A DNA stretch of 64,000 nucleotides from Streptomyces hiroshimensis (GTDB lineage Bacteria; Actinomycetota; Actinomycetes; Streptomycetales; Streptomycetaceae). A model generated the notes under the pieces. It was not told the origin of the DNA. It saw only the letters and a program-made list of their open reading frames with translations, and made no database searches. Shown here in pieces: positions 53,999 through 63,867 of this stretch (the stretch's first letter is position 1; each line of letters opens with the position of its first letter). The position numbers and the translations under genes were made by a program. The DNA lies in assembly GCF_014650335.1 (NCBI RefSeq), contig NZ_BMUT01000009.1:254889-318888 (forward strand). The letters run 5' to 3'.

Positions 53999-56900
53999 TC
54001 AGATGATCAGCATGTCGATGTCGCAGTTGGCCCGCAGCGAACCGACCGCGTCCCGCGTGGCCTGGTGATCGGGCCCCAGCACCTCACGGAACTTCGCGAG
54101 GGTCGTCTCGTACATCTCCAGGGCCTCGGCGGTCCTGCCGAGGGCCTTGAGGTCGTAGGAGAGGTTGAGCCGGATGGCCAGGGTCTCCGGGTGGTTCTCG
54201 CCGCGCGCCGCGTCGCTCCGCGCGAGCAGCTCGACGCCGATGTCGTGGGCTTCTTGCGTCTCGCCCAGCGCAGCGAGATCGCTGGCGAGGTTCGTCATGG
54301 TCAGGAGGGTGAAGGGGTGGTCGGGACCGAGAATGGAGATCAGCCCTTCCGCGGCCACCCGGTTGAGCTCCCGGGCCTCGGTGATCTGGCCGCGGAGGCG
54401 GTGCGCCACGGCGAGGTTGGTCGCGGTGGCGTAGGTGTGGGGGTGGTGCGGGCCCATGACCTCGCGGCACAGCTCCATGACCTCGCGGCCGAGTGCGACG
54501 GCGCCCGCGAGGTCACCCGTCTGCCGGAGGTCGGTGGCGTAATTGAGCGCCGCCCAGGCGTTTCCGTGCTTGTCGGTCTTGCGCTTGGTCTTGTACAGGT
54601 CCATCACCTGTGAGGAGAGCGCGAGCGCGCCGGCGTGGTCGCCGAGCTTGCGGCGGATGACGGTGAGTTCGCGGGTGACCCAGCCGGTCAGCGCGTGCTC
54701 CTCGCCGAGCGTGGAAGCGGCTTTGACCCGAAGGTTCTCCTGCCCTTCCAGGGCCTCCTGGTATTTGCCGAGCTGCTGGAGGTCGATGTACAGGCAGTGC
54801 CGGCTGAGCAGCGTCTGCAGATGGTCGTCGCCGAGGACCTCGACCCTGCGCTGATGGGTGTCCTCGTCGTGCTCGTAGGCCTTTTGGGCGTTGCCGGCGA
54901 GGCGGAGACTGACGGCGTAGTTGTGAGCGGTCATCAGCGTGCCGGGGTCGTCCGGGCCGAATTCCCGCAGCGTCGTCTCGTAGGCCTGCCGGTCCAGTTC
55001 GCTGGACTGGTGGAACTCGCCGCGCGCCCGCAGCAGGACGGCCATGAAGCTCAGAGCGCGCTGGCTGGCCTCATGGCGCTCGCCGAGCACCCGGCGGCAG
55101 CGCTCGACGAGCTCCGACTGGACCTCGTACGCATCGTTGTACCGGTTGTTCCAGCGCAGGGCCATGGCCCGGGCCTGATCGGCGGCGATGACGTGCTCGT
55201 CATCCTCGCCGAGCTTCTGCCGCCAGGCCCCCGCGGCCTCCTCGGCGGCATCCAGCGCTTCCTCGTATTCGGTGCGGGCGATGAGGAAGCGGGCTTCGTT
55301 GAGGATCAGCTCCCTGGCCCAGGGGTCCTCGCACTCCACCAGCCTGGTGGCCCGTACGTGGGGCAGCAGGGCGGCATAGCGGGGCCAGTCGGGCGAACGC
55401 TGGGGATTCCGGGGATCGGAGTAGGCGAGGACCTGGTGTGCGCAGTGGCGCATCTCCTTGCGCTCCACCTCACTCATCCGTTCGATGAGGACGCGCTGGA
55501 CCAGACGGTGGACCTGGACGGTCGACTTCCGGTGGTCGATCCGGGCGAGGGCGTAGCGCCCGATCTCACGGACGGCGCGGCCGAGCTTGATCGGGTCGTC
55601 CAGCGTGGCACGCAGCGCCGAGGGTCCCTCGATGCCGCGGACCGCGGAGAAGAGGTACCAGTCGATGGGCTCGGGGGCGAAGAACGCGCAGACCTGGAGC
55701 AGCTGGAGAGCGGAAGGGTGGTCCTCGCGGAGGCGGTCCAGGGAGACGTTCCAGGCGGCCGCGACCGGCAGGTCGTAGTCCACGGGCGGTGCGACCCGGA
55801 GCAGCTCCGCGTACTTCGTGTCGAACAGGTCCAGGTACTGGTCCACCGGCATGCCCGTTTCGGCGAGCCAGACGGCGGCCTGCTCCACGGCCAGCGGGAG
55901 GTCGCCCAGGGCTTCCGCCAGCCGGTCGGCGGACTCGTCGGAGATATGCGGACTGCGTCGTCTGATCAGAGCGATGCTCTCTTCGCGTGCGAACACATCG
56001 ACCTCGAGTGAGCTTGCGAGGTGCGACCATTGTGAGTTGCGCGACGTGACCAAAACCCGCCCGGGGCCGCCGTTCGGGAAGAACTTACGAACCTCATGGG
56101 GATTTTCGGCGTTGTCGAAGACCAGGAGCCAGTTCGCGTAGGGTTCGCCCACCCGAAGCGCCTCCAGGACCGCAGGCACGGCACCTCGGTCCGTCCCCGC
56201 TCGCAGGTGCATTCCTTCCCCGAGTTCGATGAATGACTGCACGATTTGATTGGTCTGTTCGGCTGAAATCCACCAGACCAGATCGTATTCCGTGCTGTTC
56301 CGGTAGACGTATTCGACCGCGATCTGGGACTTGCCCACGCCCCCCATGCCGTGCAGCGCCTCGGGCAGGACGGCGGTGATCTCGTTGTCGTCATCGGCGG
56401 TGAGGCGCGTGTGCAGCCGGGCCAGGAGCTCTTCGCGTCCGGTGAAGTTCCGGTTTTTCTGCGGGACATTGCCCCAGAGCCGCGGAGGCACCGCCTCGGT
56501 ATGCGAAGCCTGGAGCGGCGGAATAAAGGGGGAAGGATGGGAAGAGTGAGAGGGGGTGGAAGGCGTGGAAGGGGTGGACACGTCATCTCCTGAGGACTCC
56601 GGCGGTGATAGGCCTTTCAGAGGGCGGGCGCGGAGGCCTTCAGGAGGGGGTGAATTCCCATAGGGGTGGGGAGACCGGGCGGGCGCCTCGGGAGGCAGCG
56701 GAGGCGAATACGGCACCGGCTTTTCGTTCAGCAGCCGCTCCAGCCGTATGCCGCGCGCGAGATAAGGGCCCGACACGGCGAGCAGAGCACTGCGCAGGGG
56801 GCGGACGAAGGGCCGCGTCCGGTCGCTGACCGGGGGGACGGGCGCATCCGCCTGCCAGGCCACCACCGTGGCGCCACCGGGCACCGAGCACGCCAGACGG

Positions 56901-58702
56901 GGGCCGAGGTGGGTGGAGACCTGGCGCAGGACGCCGATGGTCTCCGCGCGGGTGCCGAGCGCCAGGAGCTCCTCCCGGACGCCCTCGGCGAAGTCGAAGG
57001 AGACGTGCTCCGTGTCCTCCACGTCGCTGCCGTGATCGGTGCGCCGCAACAGCCCGAACAGCAGGATCTCGGCGAGGTTCCAGTCCTCGGCGCCCGGCAG
57101 CGCGCGCTGGATCAGGCGCATCACCGGGAGGTTGAGGGGCGCTGCCGCCAGCCGGCGGGCGAGGGCGAAGGCCGTGGGGGACGCCTTCCTGGCGAAGCGC
57201 CTGACGGTTTCGTCGGCGCGCCCCGGCAGCCACACCGGCACGGAGTGGTGCGAGGGCCGGGCCCCCTGATCGCCGTCGGCGCCGGTGAGCAGCACGGCCA
57301 GGTCGTGGCGGCCGCCGGCCGATGCCACGAGCCGGGCCCAGCTCCCGAAGGACCCCGGCGTCAGCTCCAGCAGCGGCAGGGGCACGGGCGCGGGCGCGGG
57401 TACGGGCGGGGGCGCGGAGGAACGGCCGGACCTGGGCGGCGGCGGGTCGTCGAGCCCGGCCGCCGGGCTGATCGTCCGCCGCACCGCGAGCCGCCGGTTG
57501 GGCGCGGCGGTATCGGGGGTGGTCAGCTCTGCCCTGACAGCGCTGGGCAGGGTGAATTCCCACAGTTCCTGCGGCATCAGACTGAGGACGGCCGTCGGGG
57601 CGCCCTGCGCGGCCGTGCACAGGTAGGCGGCCGCATCGCCGTTCCGCCAGGCCCTGGCGACGCCGTCGGTGACCACCAGCTGCAGGCGGTCCGGGCCGGG
57701 ATCGCCTGCGACCGGCACGGCCCTGCGGCGGCGGGCCAAGGAGCCCACCGCCGTGATGTCCAGCCGGGACGTGCTGATGCGGCGGAAGGCCGCCGCCTGC
57801 TCCATCAGCTCCCGGAGCCGGCGCACCGTGTCCTGCCACACGGCCATCGACGGGTTCGTGTCGATCAGGAGCGAAAGGGAGAGACGCCGCTCCCGGGCGG
57901 GACGGGTGACGGGCAGCCACAACCCGTCCGCGGCGATGCGCTCGGACGTGGCCTCCTCGTCGAGCTCCCGGGTCCCGGGTGCCGGGCGGAAGAGGCGCAG
58001 GGGCCTGAGGGCGCGGCCCAGGGCCAGGCTCCCGGGGAACGGCGGCGTCGCCGGCCAGGCGTCCGCCGCGGACGGTGCCCGTGGCACGGGCGGGAAGGCG
58101 GCGGGGGCGGGCGGGACTGCCGGGGCTGCCGGTACGGCCGGGACGACCCACGTCCCGTCGGCCCTGAGGCCGGTCTCCTCGACGGAGGCGGCGGCCGCGC
58201 CTTCATCCGGGTCGGGGGGCGCGGTTCCGGTGTCGGCTTCGGCCTTGGCTCCGGTGTCGGCCTCGGCTTCGGCCTTGGCTTCGGATCCGGCCTTGGTGCC
58301 GGTCTCGATTCCGGTCTCGGGTCCGTGCGGGCCGCCCGCGTCTGCTGCGTGGGCTGTGTCGTCGGCTCGGTCGTGCGTGGGGTCGAGGGCCGCCGGGTTG
58401 CGGGCCGCCGGGCCGTGGGCAGAGCCGTGGGCTCGATCGTGGGCAGGAGGGGGATCCGGCGCACCCGCGGCGGTGTCGTGCTCCTGTTCCTGGTCCTGTT
58501 CCCCACCCGTACCCATTTCTCCGGTCCGGGCGCCGGGCGGGGCGTCGGCTTCGTCGTCGGGCGGCCGGTTCTGATGGGGATCGGCGGCATAGGGATCGGT
58601 GGCGTAAGGATCGGCAGCGTCCTGGCAGGCGGCCAGGTACACCGCGTCCCGCAGCTCCAGCCAGGTCGGCAGTGACGACGGGCCGTTCGGCGGCCCCGTC
58701 AT
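53999..58702 (-). CDS. Giant SAV_2336/NB-ARC/TPR protein of the FxSxx-VMAP type
   Basis: 1567 residues. Residues ~1-270 are low complexity and charged. ~270-640 match the SAV_2336-type vWA-like N-terminal domain (RRLSLSLLIDTNPSMAVWQD, VLSLMPQELWEFTLP). NB-ARC at ~780-1060 shows the P-loop HGMGGVGKSQIAVEYV, Walker B WLLVFDNAE and GLPLAVEQAAVWL-type GLPL (GDLPLAVEQ). The C-terminal ~500 residues are TPR repeats (GEDHPxTL-type units such as LGPDHPFTLLTMTNLASDLA). Such STAND ATPases oligomerise on sensing a trigger. The stop and start of the MoxR gene overlap (ATGA at 58699-58702). Confidence 0.88.
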   Translation of the reverse strand: MTGPPNGPSSLPTWLELRDAVYLAACQDAADPYATDPYAADPHQNRPPDDEADAPPGARTGEMGTGGEQDQEQEHDTAAGAPDPPPAHDRAHGSAHGPAARNPAALDPTHDRADDTAHAADAGGPHGPETGIETGTKAGSEAKAEAEADTGAKAEADTGTAPPDPDEGAAAASVEETGLRADGTWVVPAVPAAPAVPPAPAAFPPVPRAPSAADAWPATPPFPGSLALGRALRPLRLFRPAPGTRELDEEATSERIAADGLWLPVTRPARERRLSLSLLIDTNPSMAVWQDTVRRLRELMEQAAAFRRISTSRLDITAVGSLARRRRAVPVAGDPGPDRLQLVVTDGVARAWRNGDAAAYLCTAAQGAPTAVLSLMPQELWEFTLPSAVRAELTTPDTAAPNRRLAVRRTISPAAGLDDPPPPRSGRSSAPPPVPAPAPVPLPLLELTPGSFGSWARLVASAGGRHDLAVLLTGADGDQGARPSHHSVPVWLPGRADETVRRFARKASPTAFALARRLAAAPLNLPVMRLIQRALPGAEDWNLAEILLFGLLRRTDHGSDVEDTEHVSFDFAEGVREELLALGTRAETIGVLRQVSTHLGPRLACSVPGGATVVAWQADAPVPPVSDRTRPFVRPLRSALLAVSGPYLARGIRLERLLNEKPVPYSPPLPPEAPARSPHPYGNSPPPEGLRARPLKGLSPPESSGDDVSTPSTPSTPSHSSHPSPFIPPLQASHTEAVPPRLWGNVPQKNRNFTGREELLARLHTRLTADDDNEITAVLPEALHGMGGVGKSQIAVEYVYRNSTEYDLVWWISAEQTNQIVQSFIELGEGMHLRAGTDRGAVPAVLEALRVGEPYANWLLVFDNAENPHEVRKFFPNGGPGRVLVTSRNSQWSHLASSLEVDVFAREESIALIRRRSPHISDESADRLAEALGDLPLAVEQAAVWLAETGMPVDQYLDLFDTKYAELLRVAPPVDYDLPVAAAWNVSLDRLREDHPSALQLLQVCAFFAPEPIDWYLFSAVRGIEGPSALRATLDDPIKLGRAVREIGRYALARIDHRKSTVQVHRLVQRVLIERMSEVERKEMRHCAHQVLAYSDPRNPQRSPDWPRYAALLPHVRATRLVECEDPWARELILNEARFLIARTEYEEALDAAEEAAGAWRQKLGEDDEHVIAADQARAMALRWNNRYNDAYEVQSELVERCRRVLGERHEASQRALSFMAVLLRARGEFHQSSELDRQAYETTLREFGPDDPGTLMTAHNYAVSLRLAGNAQKAYEHDEDTHQRRVEVLGDDHLQTLLSRHCLYIDLQQLGKYQEALEGQENLRVKAASTLGEEHALTGWVTRELTVIRRKLGDHAGALALSSQVMDLYKTKRKTDKHGNAWAALNYATDLRQTGDLAGAVALGREVMELCREVMGPHHPHTYATATNLAVAHRLRGQITEARELNRVAAEGLISILGPDHPFTLLTMTNLASDLAALGETQEAHDIGVELLARSDAARGENHPETLAIRLNLSYDLKALGRTAEALEMYETTLAKFREVLGPDHQATRDAVGSLRANCDIDMLII

Positions 58703-59907
58703 CGGATCCCCGGCACGTGCCCGGTGCCGTCGAGCCGGTGCCACAGTGCCTCGACAAGGCGCGGCAGGTCGCCGTTCTCGTCTTCGGCGGGCCGGGTGGA
58801 GGTGGTGAGGTAGGCGGCATTGAGCAGCTGGTCGATGGAGAGCACGCCCTCCCTCCTGCGGTCGGCGAAGCGCGAGATCAGCTCGCCGCCCCACTGCCCG
58901 GCCACCTCCGGGCCGAGGTGCGCCGCCAGCATGTCCGCGAGGTCGTTCTCGTCGGGCTCCGGCATGTCGAGCACGAGGCACCGCCGCAGGAAGGCGGGCG
59001 GGAACTCCCTTTCACTGTTGGACGTGATCACAATGACCGGGAACGCCCGGCAGGTGACCATGCCTCCGGTGATCTCGGCCTCGCCCTCGGGGTCGTACGT
59101 CATCACCTTGACGGACGGGTGCCTGCGCCGTGCCCGCAGCAGCTCCGGGATGGGGAAGGACCCTTCCTCGAAGACGCTGAGCAGGTCGTTCGCCAGGTCG
59201 AGGTCGCTCTTGTCGAGCTCGTCGATGAGCAGGACGCGCGGCTGGGCGTAGGGCAGCAGGGCGGTGCCCAGCGGGCCGAGCTGGATGTAGTTCCCGACGG
59301 CGGGGGAGGCGGCAGCGCGCTCCTCGGACGCCTCGGCGGGGGCCACTGCCCCCGCGGGGCCCGCGGGGGCAGTGGAGGCCACGGAGGACGTCGGGGCCGT
59401 GGGGGCCTCCACGCCGTCGCCGGTCGCCGCGCGGAGTGCCGCGGCGTCGTGGACGCGGCCGATCGCGTCGTACTCGTAGAGCCCCCGCTGCAGCGTGCTG
59501 CGGCTGGTGATGTGCCAGCGCAGGACCGGGCCGAGCCGCAGTTCGCGGCTGATCCTGTAGGCCAGGCTCGACTTGCCGGTGCCCGGCCTGCCGCTGACCA
59601 GCAGGGGGCGGCGCAGCACCAGGGCGGCATTCACCATCTCCGCCTCGCGCCGGGCGAATGCGGACGGCCTGCGCGCCGAAGGGTGAGCACCGAGCCGGCG
59701 CACGGCCTCCTCGTCCTCCTCCTCGCCCGCAGGCGGCGGAGGCAGCACGGGGCTGCCGTCGAAGCGCCGCCAAGGCGGCGGAGGAGGCAGCAGTTCGCCC
59801 AGCGTCGTGTCGTGCAGGCGCTCTCCGGTGCCTCGGTAGATCCACCAGCGGGGCCGCTCTCCGGGCTCACCGGAGGTGAGGGACGGGGCGTCGTCAGGAA
59901 GCGTCAA
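58699..59907 (-). CDS. MoxR-type AAA ATPase
   Basis: 402 residues. Walker A VSGRPGTGKSSLAYRISREL, Walker B PRVLLIDELDKSDLDLANDL, sensor 1 PVIVITSNSEREFPPAFLRR. The low-complexity insertion (~150-195, Ala/Pro-rich) sits between the helices of the AAA core. MoxR proteins act as chaperones that activate partner proteins; in VMAP ternary systems they work with a vWA-type protein and a VMAP protein, matching the neighbours here. Both ends overlap adjacent genes as ATGA. Confidence 0.92.
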   Translation of the reverse strand: MTLPDDAPSLTSGEPGERPRWWIYRGTGERLHDTTLGELLPPPPPWRRFDGSPVLPPPPAGEEEDEEAVRRLGAHPSARRPSAFARREAEMVNAALVLRRPLLVSGRPGTGKSSLAYRISRELRLGPVLRWHITSRSTLQRGLYEYDAIGRVHDAAALRAATGDGVEAPTAPTSSVASTAPAGPAGAVAPAEASEERAAASPAVGNYIQLGPLGTALLPYAQPRVLLIDELDKSDLDLANDLLSVFEEGSFPIPELLRARRRHPSVKVMTYDPEGEAEITGGMVTCRAFPVIVITSNSEREFPPAFLRRCLVLDMPEPDENDLADMLAAHLGPEVAGQWGGELISRFADRRREGVLSIDQLLNAAYLTTSTRPAEDENGDLPRLVEALWHRLDGTGHVPGIR

Positions 59908-62219
59908 GGACCCTCCTCCCTGTCTGCAGGAGGGGGGACCGGGTGTGTGCCAGGCGCGACAGGCATCCGATTCGGATCATCCCACAGCAGAGCGACATGG
60001 CGGCCGACAACAAAATACTCTTCAGGATCGCGGTCGCCGGACGAGATGCGCAATGACTTGACCAGACCGGGTAGGCCGCGGGGGTCGCGGCTGTCCAATA
60101 AGGACCGGAGCGCGGTGCGGAAGGCAGGGTCGATTCCGTTCCTGCGGTCCCACAGCACCACGGGGACCCCTGCCCGTAACGCCGCTGCCAGCTCGTTGAG
60201 TTGGTCGTGCACCCCTTCTTCGCTACGAGCGCCGTCCGGCGGAGCGCTGAGGACGGCCACGGCGGGAGGGGGATCGGAGAGCAGATGGCGCCTGCCGTCC
60301 TGCGGGAACCAATGGACCCGCCCTGCACAGCCGTTCGTGAAGTCCCTCCATCTTCGGGACCAACTTCCGTGCAGGTCACGGCGGTCGATCCGCTCCAGAC
60401 TCCTCAGAACCACGTGGTGGTCCTCCCCCAGCACCCCGTCCACCCCCTGGAAAGGCGCCTTGCGCCATCGCTCCACAGTCATGCCCAACAGCCCCTGCGG
60501 AAGCACGAATTCAATGGCAAGGTCACTCTTTAGATACGCCCATTCGCTCTCGGCTTGACGGATCAGCGAGCGCACCTCGCTCTCCGCGTGGTCGAGGTCG
60601 ATCCTGCGGTCGGTGCCCCGGAGCTGCCCCTCCGGGTGCAATCGCCACCAGTGCGACAGCAGCGCGTTCCTCCCCTGCTCGGGCGCGAGCAGGGGCCGGA
60701 TGCGGATGATCAGGTAGTCCGGGGGGTCCCAGACATCGGGGGTGCCTGGGGTGCCTGGGATGCCGGGGGCGTCGGGGACGTCGGGGATGCGGGAGGGAAG
60801 CGGCTCGGGAGGGTCGGCGGCAGGCCGCGGGGCGGTCCGTTGATCAGGAGGGTGCGGGTCGTACCGGCGCGCCCACTCGACGATCCTGAGCCGGACCGCG
60901 TCCTCCGCTCCGAGGGCCAGCAACTGCTCCAGGACCTGGAAGCAGGGCAGGGCCTCCCCCGGGCGGGCGTTGAGCGTCGCCGCATGCAGGAAGACCGTCC
61001 AGGGCTCGCTGCAGTGGCCGGGGGCCGCCGGCAGCCGCCGGGCGTGCAGGAAGCCCGAGTACCGCCGGTGCAGATCGGGGATGCGCACGCCGTCCAGCAG
61101 CAGAAAGAGCTCGTCCCACTCCTCTTCGCCCAGCAGCTCCACCTCCCACAGGGCGGTGGCCACGCGCAGCTTGCGGATCGCCACCGAGTCGCCCTCGCGC
61201 CACTCCAGGCTCTTCACGAGCGGGGCAAGCCCCGCAGGCCCGCCGCAGAGGTCCTGCACCAGCCGGACGACGAGACTGCGCCGCGCCGTACCGGCCGTGC
61301 CGCCCACCAGGGCTGCGCGGGCCGTGCGGCCGTATCTGAGGACGAGGTCGTACAGCGTCCCGTCGTCGGTGATGCAGCCGACCTCCATCACTGCGTCGAC
61401 GAGATATCGCGGCGGCTCCTGGCGGACGTCGGCTTCCGGACCGCCGTACTCCGGGGGCGGGGGAGTGCACCTCCGGGGGCCGACGGACCGATCGTCGGGG
61501 GGTCGGTCGCTGACAGCTTGGTCGCCGACGGCACCGGCGAGCGGCGGCCACAGGCGGACGGCCGCCTCCACCGGAAGCATCCAGGCGGCCTTGACCGTGC
61601 GGTCGGTGTGGGCCGCCGTGACGAGGCCGATGACGCGGCCCCGGTCCGGATCCCACACCGCCGCGCCGCTGAACCCGTGCTCCATGACGGCGCCCGTCGT
61701 ATGGAGGGCGTCGAGCTGCAGCCAGTCCGGGCACGGCCCGCCGCCGCCCGTCAGTACGGCCGTCGCGATGAGCCCGGCCGGCGCTCCGCGCGGATAGCCG
61801 ATGACGGAGACCCGACGGCCGTCCGGACTGCCGCAGGGAGCGAGGGGGAGCGGGCCGCAGTCCCGGGGGAGGAGGGGATGGCCCGGGTCGAGCGCGAGGA
61901 CGGCGAGGTCGGCGCTGCCGGCGAGCGCCGTGCCGGGAGGGACGTGGCCGAGGGGCGGCGGCGGTGCCCAGCCGCCGGGCACGGGGCGGGCCGCGGCCGA
62001 CCAGTTGCGGCCGGGGAAGTCGACGGTCAGTTCACCGAGTTCACCGAGTTCACCGAGTCCACCGGCCGGTGGTCCGCCGGTCGCGCTGATGACGACATGG
62101 GCGCAGGTCAGGACGTGCAGCGCGGCTCCGTTCGGGGTGCGTGGCGCCACCAGGATGCCTGCTCCCCATAAGCTGCCGTCCGGCGAGAGTGCCCGTACCT
62201 GCCCTAGATTCGGCCACAT
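59904..62219 (-). CDS. Trypsin-like protease fused to a VMAP-type C-terminal domain
   Basis: 771 residues. Residues ~1-205 are a trypsin-like domain: His in HVLTCAHVV, Asp in ADLAVLALD and Ser in EHGFSGAAVWD, giving a full catalytic triad. The middle region (~240-460) is helical (YLVDAVMEVGCITDDGTLYD). The C-terminal ~280 residues match the vWA-MoxR-associated protein domain (IEFVLPQGLLGMTVERWRKA, AVLSAPPDGARSEEGV, PVVLWDRRNGIDP). The start at 62219 has GGGGAG 9 nt upstream. A GEL triplet repeat (9-bp DNA repeat near 62030-62060) occurs at residue ~60. It is predicted to be the proteolytic effector of the system. Confidence 0.87.
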   Translation of the reverse strand: MWPNLGQVRALSPDGSLWGAGILVAPRTPNGAALHVLTCAHVVISATGGPPAGGLGELGELGELTVDFPGRNWSAAARPVPGGWAPPPPLGHVPPGTALAGSADLAVLALDPGHPLLPRDCGPLPLAPCGSPDGRRVSVIGYPRGAPAGLIATAVLTGGGGPCPDWLQLDALHTTGAVMEHGFSGAAVWDPDRGRVIGLVTAAHTDRTVKAAWMLPVEAAVRLWPPLAGAVGDQAVSDRPPDDRSVGPRRCTPPPPEYGGPEADVRQEPPRYLVDAVMEVGCITDDGTLYDLVLRYGRTARAALVGGTAGTARRSLVVRLVQDLCGGPAGLAPLVKSLEWREGDSVAIRKLRVATALWEVELLGEEEWDELFLLLDGVRIPDLHRRYSGFLHARRLPAAPGHCSEPWTVFLHAATLNARPGEALPCFQVLEQLLALGAEDAVRLRIVEWARRYDPHPPDQRTAPRPAADPPEPLPSRIPDVPDAPGIPGTPGTPDVWDPPDYLIIRIRPLLAPEQGRNALLSHWWRLHPEGQLRGTDRRIDLDHAESEVRSLIRQAESEWAYLKSDLAIEFVLPQGLLGMTVERWRKAPFQGVDGVLGEDHHVVLRSLERIDRRDLHGSWSRRWRDFTNGCAGRVHWFPQDGRRHLLSDPPPAVAVLSAPPDGARSEEGVHDQLNELAAALRAGVPVVLWDRRNGIDPAFRTALRSLLDSRDPRGLPGLVKSLRISSGDRDPEEYFVVGRHVALLWDDPNRMPVAPGTHPVPPPADREEGP

Positions 62220-62447
62220 GGCGATCGTCTCCCCCGACGTCGTCCCGGCATCGTCCCGGCGTCTGCAAGGCACTTCCCTGGCATCTGCAAGGGCGCTTCC
62301 CCGGCATCCGCGCGGCGTCTGCGCGGCGTCTGTGCGGATGCCCTCCCGGCATGATGCGCGTCTACGGCCCACCCTGCGCCAAGTCTAGGAGCGGTGGCCG
62401 GAATTCAGCAGGTTGCATGCCCCGCATGCCATCCGCCGCATCCGTCA

Positions 62448-62786
62448 TCAGTCCTGCGCCGACCCGCCGGTGCGGGCACGCCACACCATGGCGACCTTGA
62501 GGTGCCCCTCCGTCTCCGTCCGGGCGATGACCGCCCCCGCCGTCGCGTTGAGCCGTACCCCGAACTCGACGGTGACCTCCTCCGGCGGCCGGGGCAGGGA
62601 GATCAGCCGGTTGAGCGTCGTCTGCGCGATGCCCCGGATGCGGTTGAGGCCCTCCTCCAGAGACCCGGTCGCGTCGGCGATGGCGTCCCCGAGGCGCGAG
62701 ACGGCGACGATTCCCGGCTCGTCCTCGGACACCTCGACGACGGCTTCCCCGCCGTCCTCCGTACGGAACCTGATCAACTGGGTCAC
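62448..62786 (-). CDS. CU044_2847-family protein (trypsin co-occurring domain)
   Basis: 112 residues: LIRFRTEDGGEAVVEVSEDE, then SLEEGLNRIRGIAQTTLNRL, EEVTVEFGVRLNATAGAVIA and HLKVAMVWRAR. This is the small beta-rich domain that repeatedly accompanies trypsin-VMAP proteins. GTG at 62786 has GGAGG about 10 nt upstream. It is 228 nt upstream of the protease gene on the same strand and is probably its binding partner or effector-associated adaptor. Confidence 0.85.
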   Translation of the reverse strand: MTQLIRFRTEDGGEAVVEVSEDEPGIVAVSRLGDAIADATGSLEEGLNRIRGIAQTTLNRLISLPRPPEEVTVEFGVRLNATAGAVIARTETEGHLKVAMVWRARTGGSAQD

Positions 62787-62893
62787 CGCGCTCGGCCTCC
62801 GCCCCGGGGTAACTCTGCAAACCCGACCTTAGGGTCACGAATCTACCGGCAGGGGCGGGGAGTTGGCCAAGGATCGACGGGGAAGGCCGGTCC

Positions 62894-63685
62894 CTACGGC
62901 GCGGGCCGGAGCCGTCCCTCCAGCCCGTCGAGAACGCGCTGCAGCCCGTAGTCGAACTTCTCGTCGCGCGTCTCGCGGGGGTCCTTGCCCCGCAGCGCCT
63001 CGTACTGCTCCCGCAGCTGGGGATGGGCGCTCGCGGCCTCCTCGGCGGCGGGCCACAGGCTCTCCACCCACTCCCGCTCGGTCCGGCCGCTGCGGGCGAG
63101 CGTCGTCAGCCATGCCGCTTCGCTGACGGTCATGCCGATGACGTACGCGGTGAGCGCGGACACGGCGTGGTCGGCCTCGTCCGCGGGGAGGCCGGCCGCG
63201 GCGAACATGGCGAGCAGCCCCTCGGAGAGCCGCATCGCGTTCGGCCCGAGCTGGGTCACGCCCGCCCCGCCGAGGACGGAACCCATCCAGGGGTGCTGGA
63301 GGACCGTCGCGCGCAGGCTGCGGGCGCAACGGGCGGCGGCTGCCCGCCAGTCGGCGTACGCGCCGGGGGTGTGCGTGCCGGAGGCGTACGCGTCGGGGCC
63401 GGGCACCTCGATCTCGCCGTAGACCTCGTCCACGACCAGCTCGATGATCTCGTCCTTGTTCGCCACGTGCGTGTACATGGAGGTCGCGCCGGCGTTCAGG
63501 CGGGTGCCGAGCTTGCGCATGCTCAGGGCGTCGATGCCCTCGGCGTCGAGCAGTTCGAGCGCGGCGGAAACGATCTGCTCGCGGCTCAGGGCGGGCTGCT
63601 CGCGCTTGGCGCGCCGGGGGCGGGTCCACACGGACGGGATCGTGGACGGGATCGGCTGCTTCTCCTGCTGCTCGTCGGCCGGCAT
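62894..63685 (-). CDS. TetR-family transcriptional regulator
   Basis: 263 residues. N-terminal helix-turn-helix: LSREQIVSAALELLDAEGID, then LSMRKLGTRLNAGATSMYTH. The ligand domain is the TetR_C (tetracycline-repressor-like) type: VLQHPWMGSVLGGAGVTQLG, AYVIGMTVSEAAWL. GAGGAGG precedes the ATG at 63685; upstream codons in the same frame have no such site. It is divergent from a serine hydrolase gene, which it probably represses through repeats in the intergenic region. Confidence 0.92.
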   Translation of the reverse strand: MPADEQQEKQPIPSTIPSVWTRPRRAKREQPALSREQIVSAALELLDAEGIDALSMRKLGTRLNAGATSMYTHVANKDEIIELVVDEVYGEIEVPGPDAYASGTHTPGAYADWRAAAARCARSLRATVLQHPWMGSVLGGAGVTQLGPNAMRLSEGLLAMFAAAGLPADEADHAVSALTAYVIGMTVSEAAWLTTLARSGRTEREWVESLWPAAEEAASAHPQLREQYEALRGKDPRETRDEKFDYGLQRVLDGLEGRLRPAP

Positions 63686-63752
63686 ACGGCCTCCTCTCTC
63701 TTGCGCGCTCTCTCGCGGCACAGGATAGCCGCCGAACCGCACAACGTACGTA

Positions 63753-63782
63753 TTGCCGAACAGTGTGCGATGGCCGTACAGT
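63753..63782 (+). promoter_or_regulatory. Promoter of the divergent serine hydrolase gene
   Basis: TTGCCG (63753-63758) and TACAGT (63777-63782) with an 18-bp spacer, about 85 nt upstream of the hydrolase ATG. The -10 box lies within the second direct repeat, so binding there would block transcription. Confidence 0.5.
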
Positions 63783-63793
63783 GTTCGACATGG
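63756..63793. promoter_or_regulatory. Direct-repeat operator candidate for the TetR regulator
   Basis: CCGAACAGTGTGCGATGG (63756-63773) is followed directly by CCGTACAGTGTTCGACATGG (63774-63793), with few mismatches. It is in the divergent intergenic region between TetR and the hydrolase. Confidence 0.5.
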
Positions 63794-63867
63794 CGCACGG
63801 CGTTCGAAGAGCGAGCCGGCGGGCGCCGTCCATTTCGCACAGGACCGGACCGGATCGGGGAGAAACG

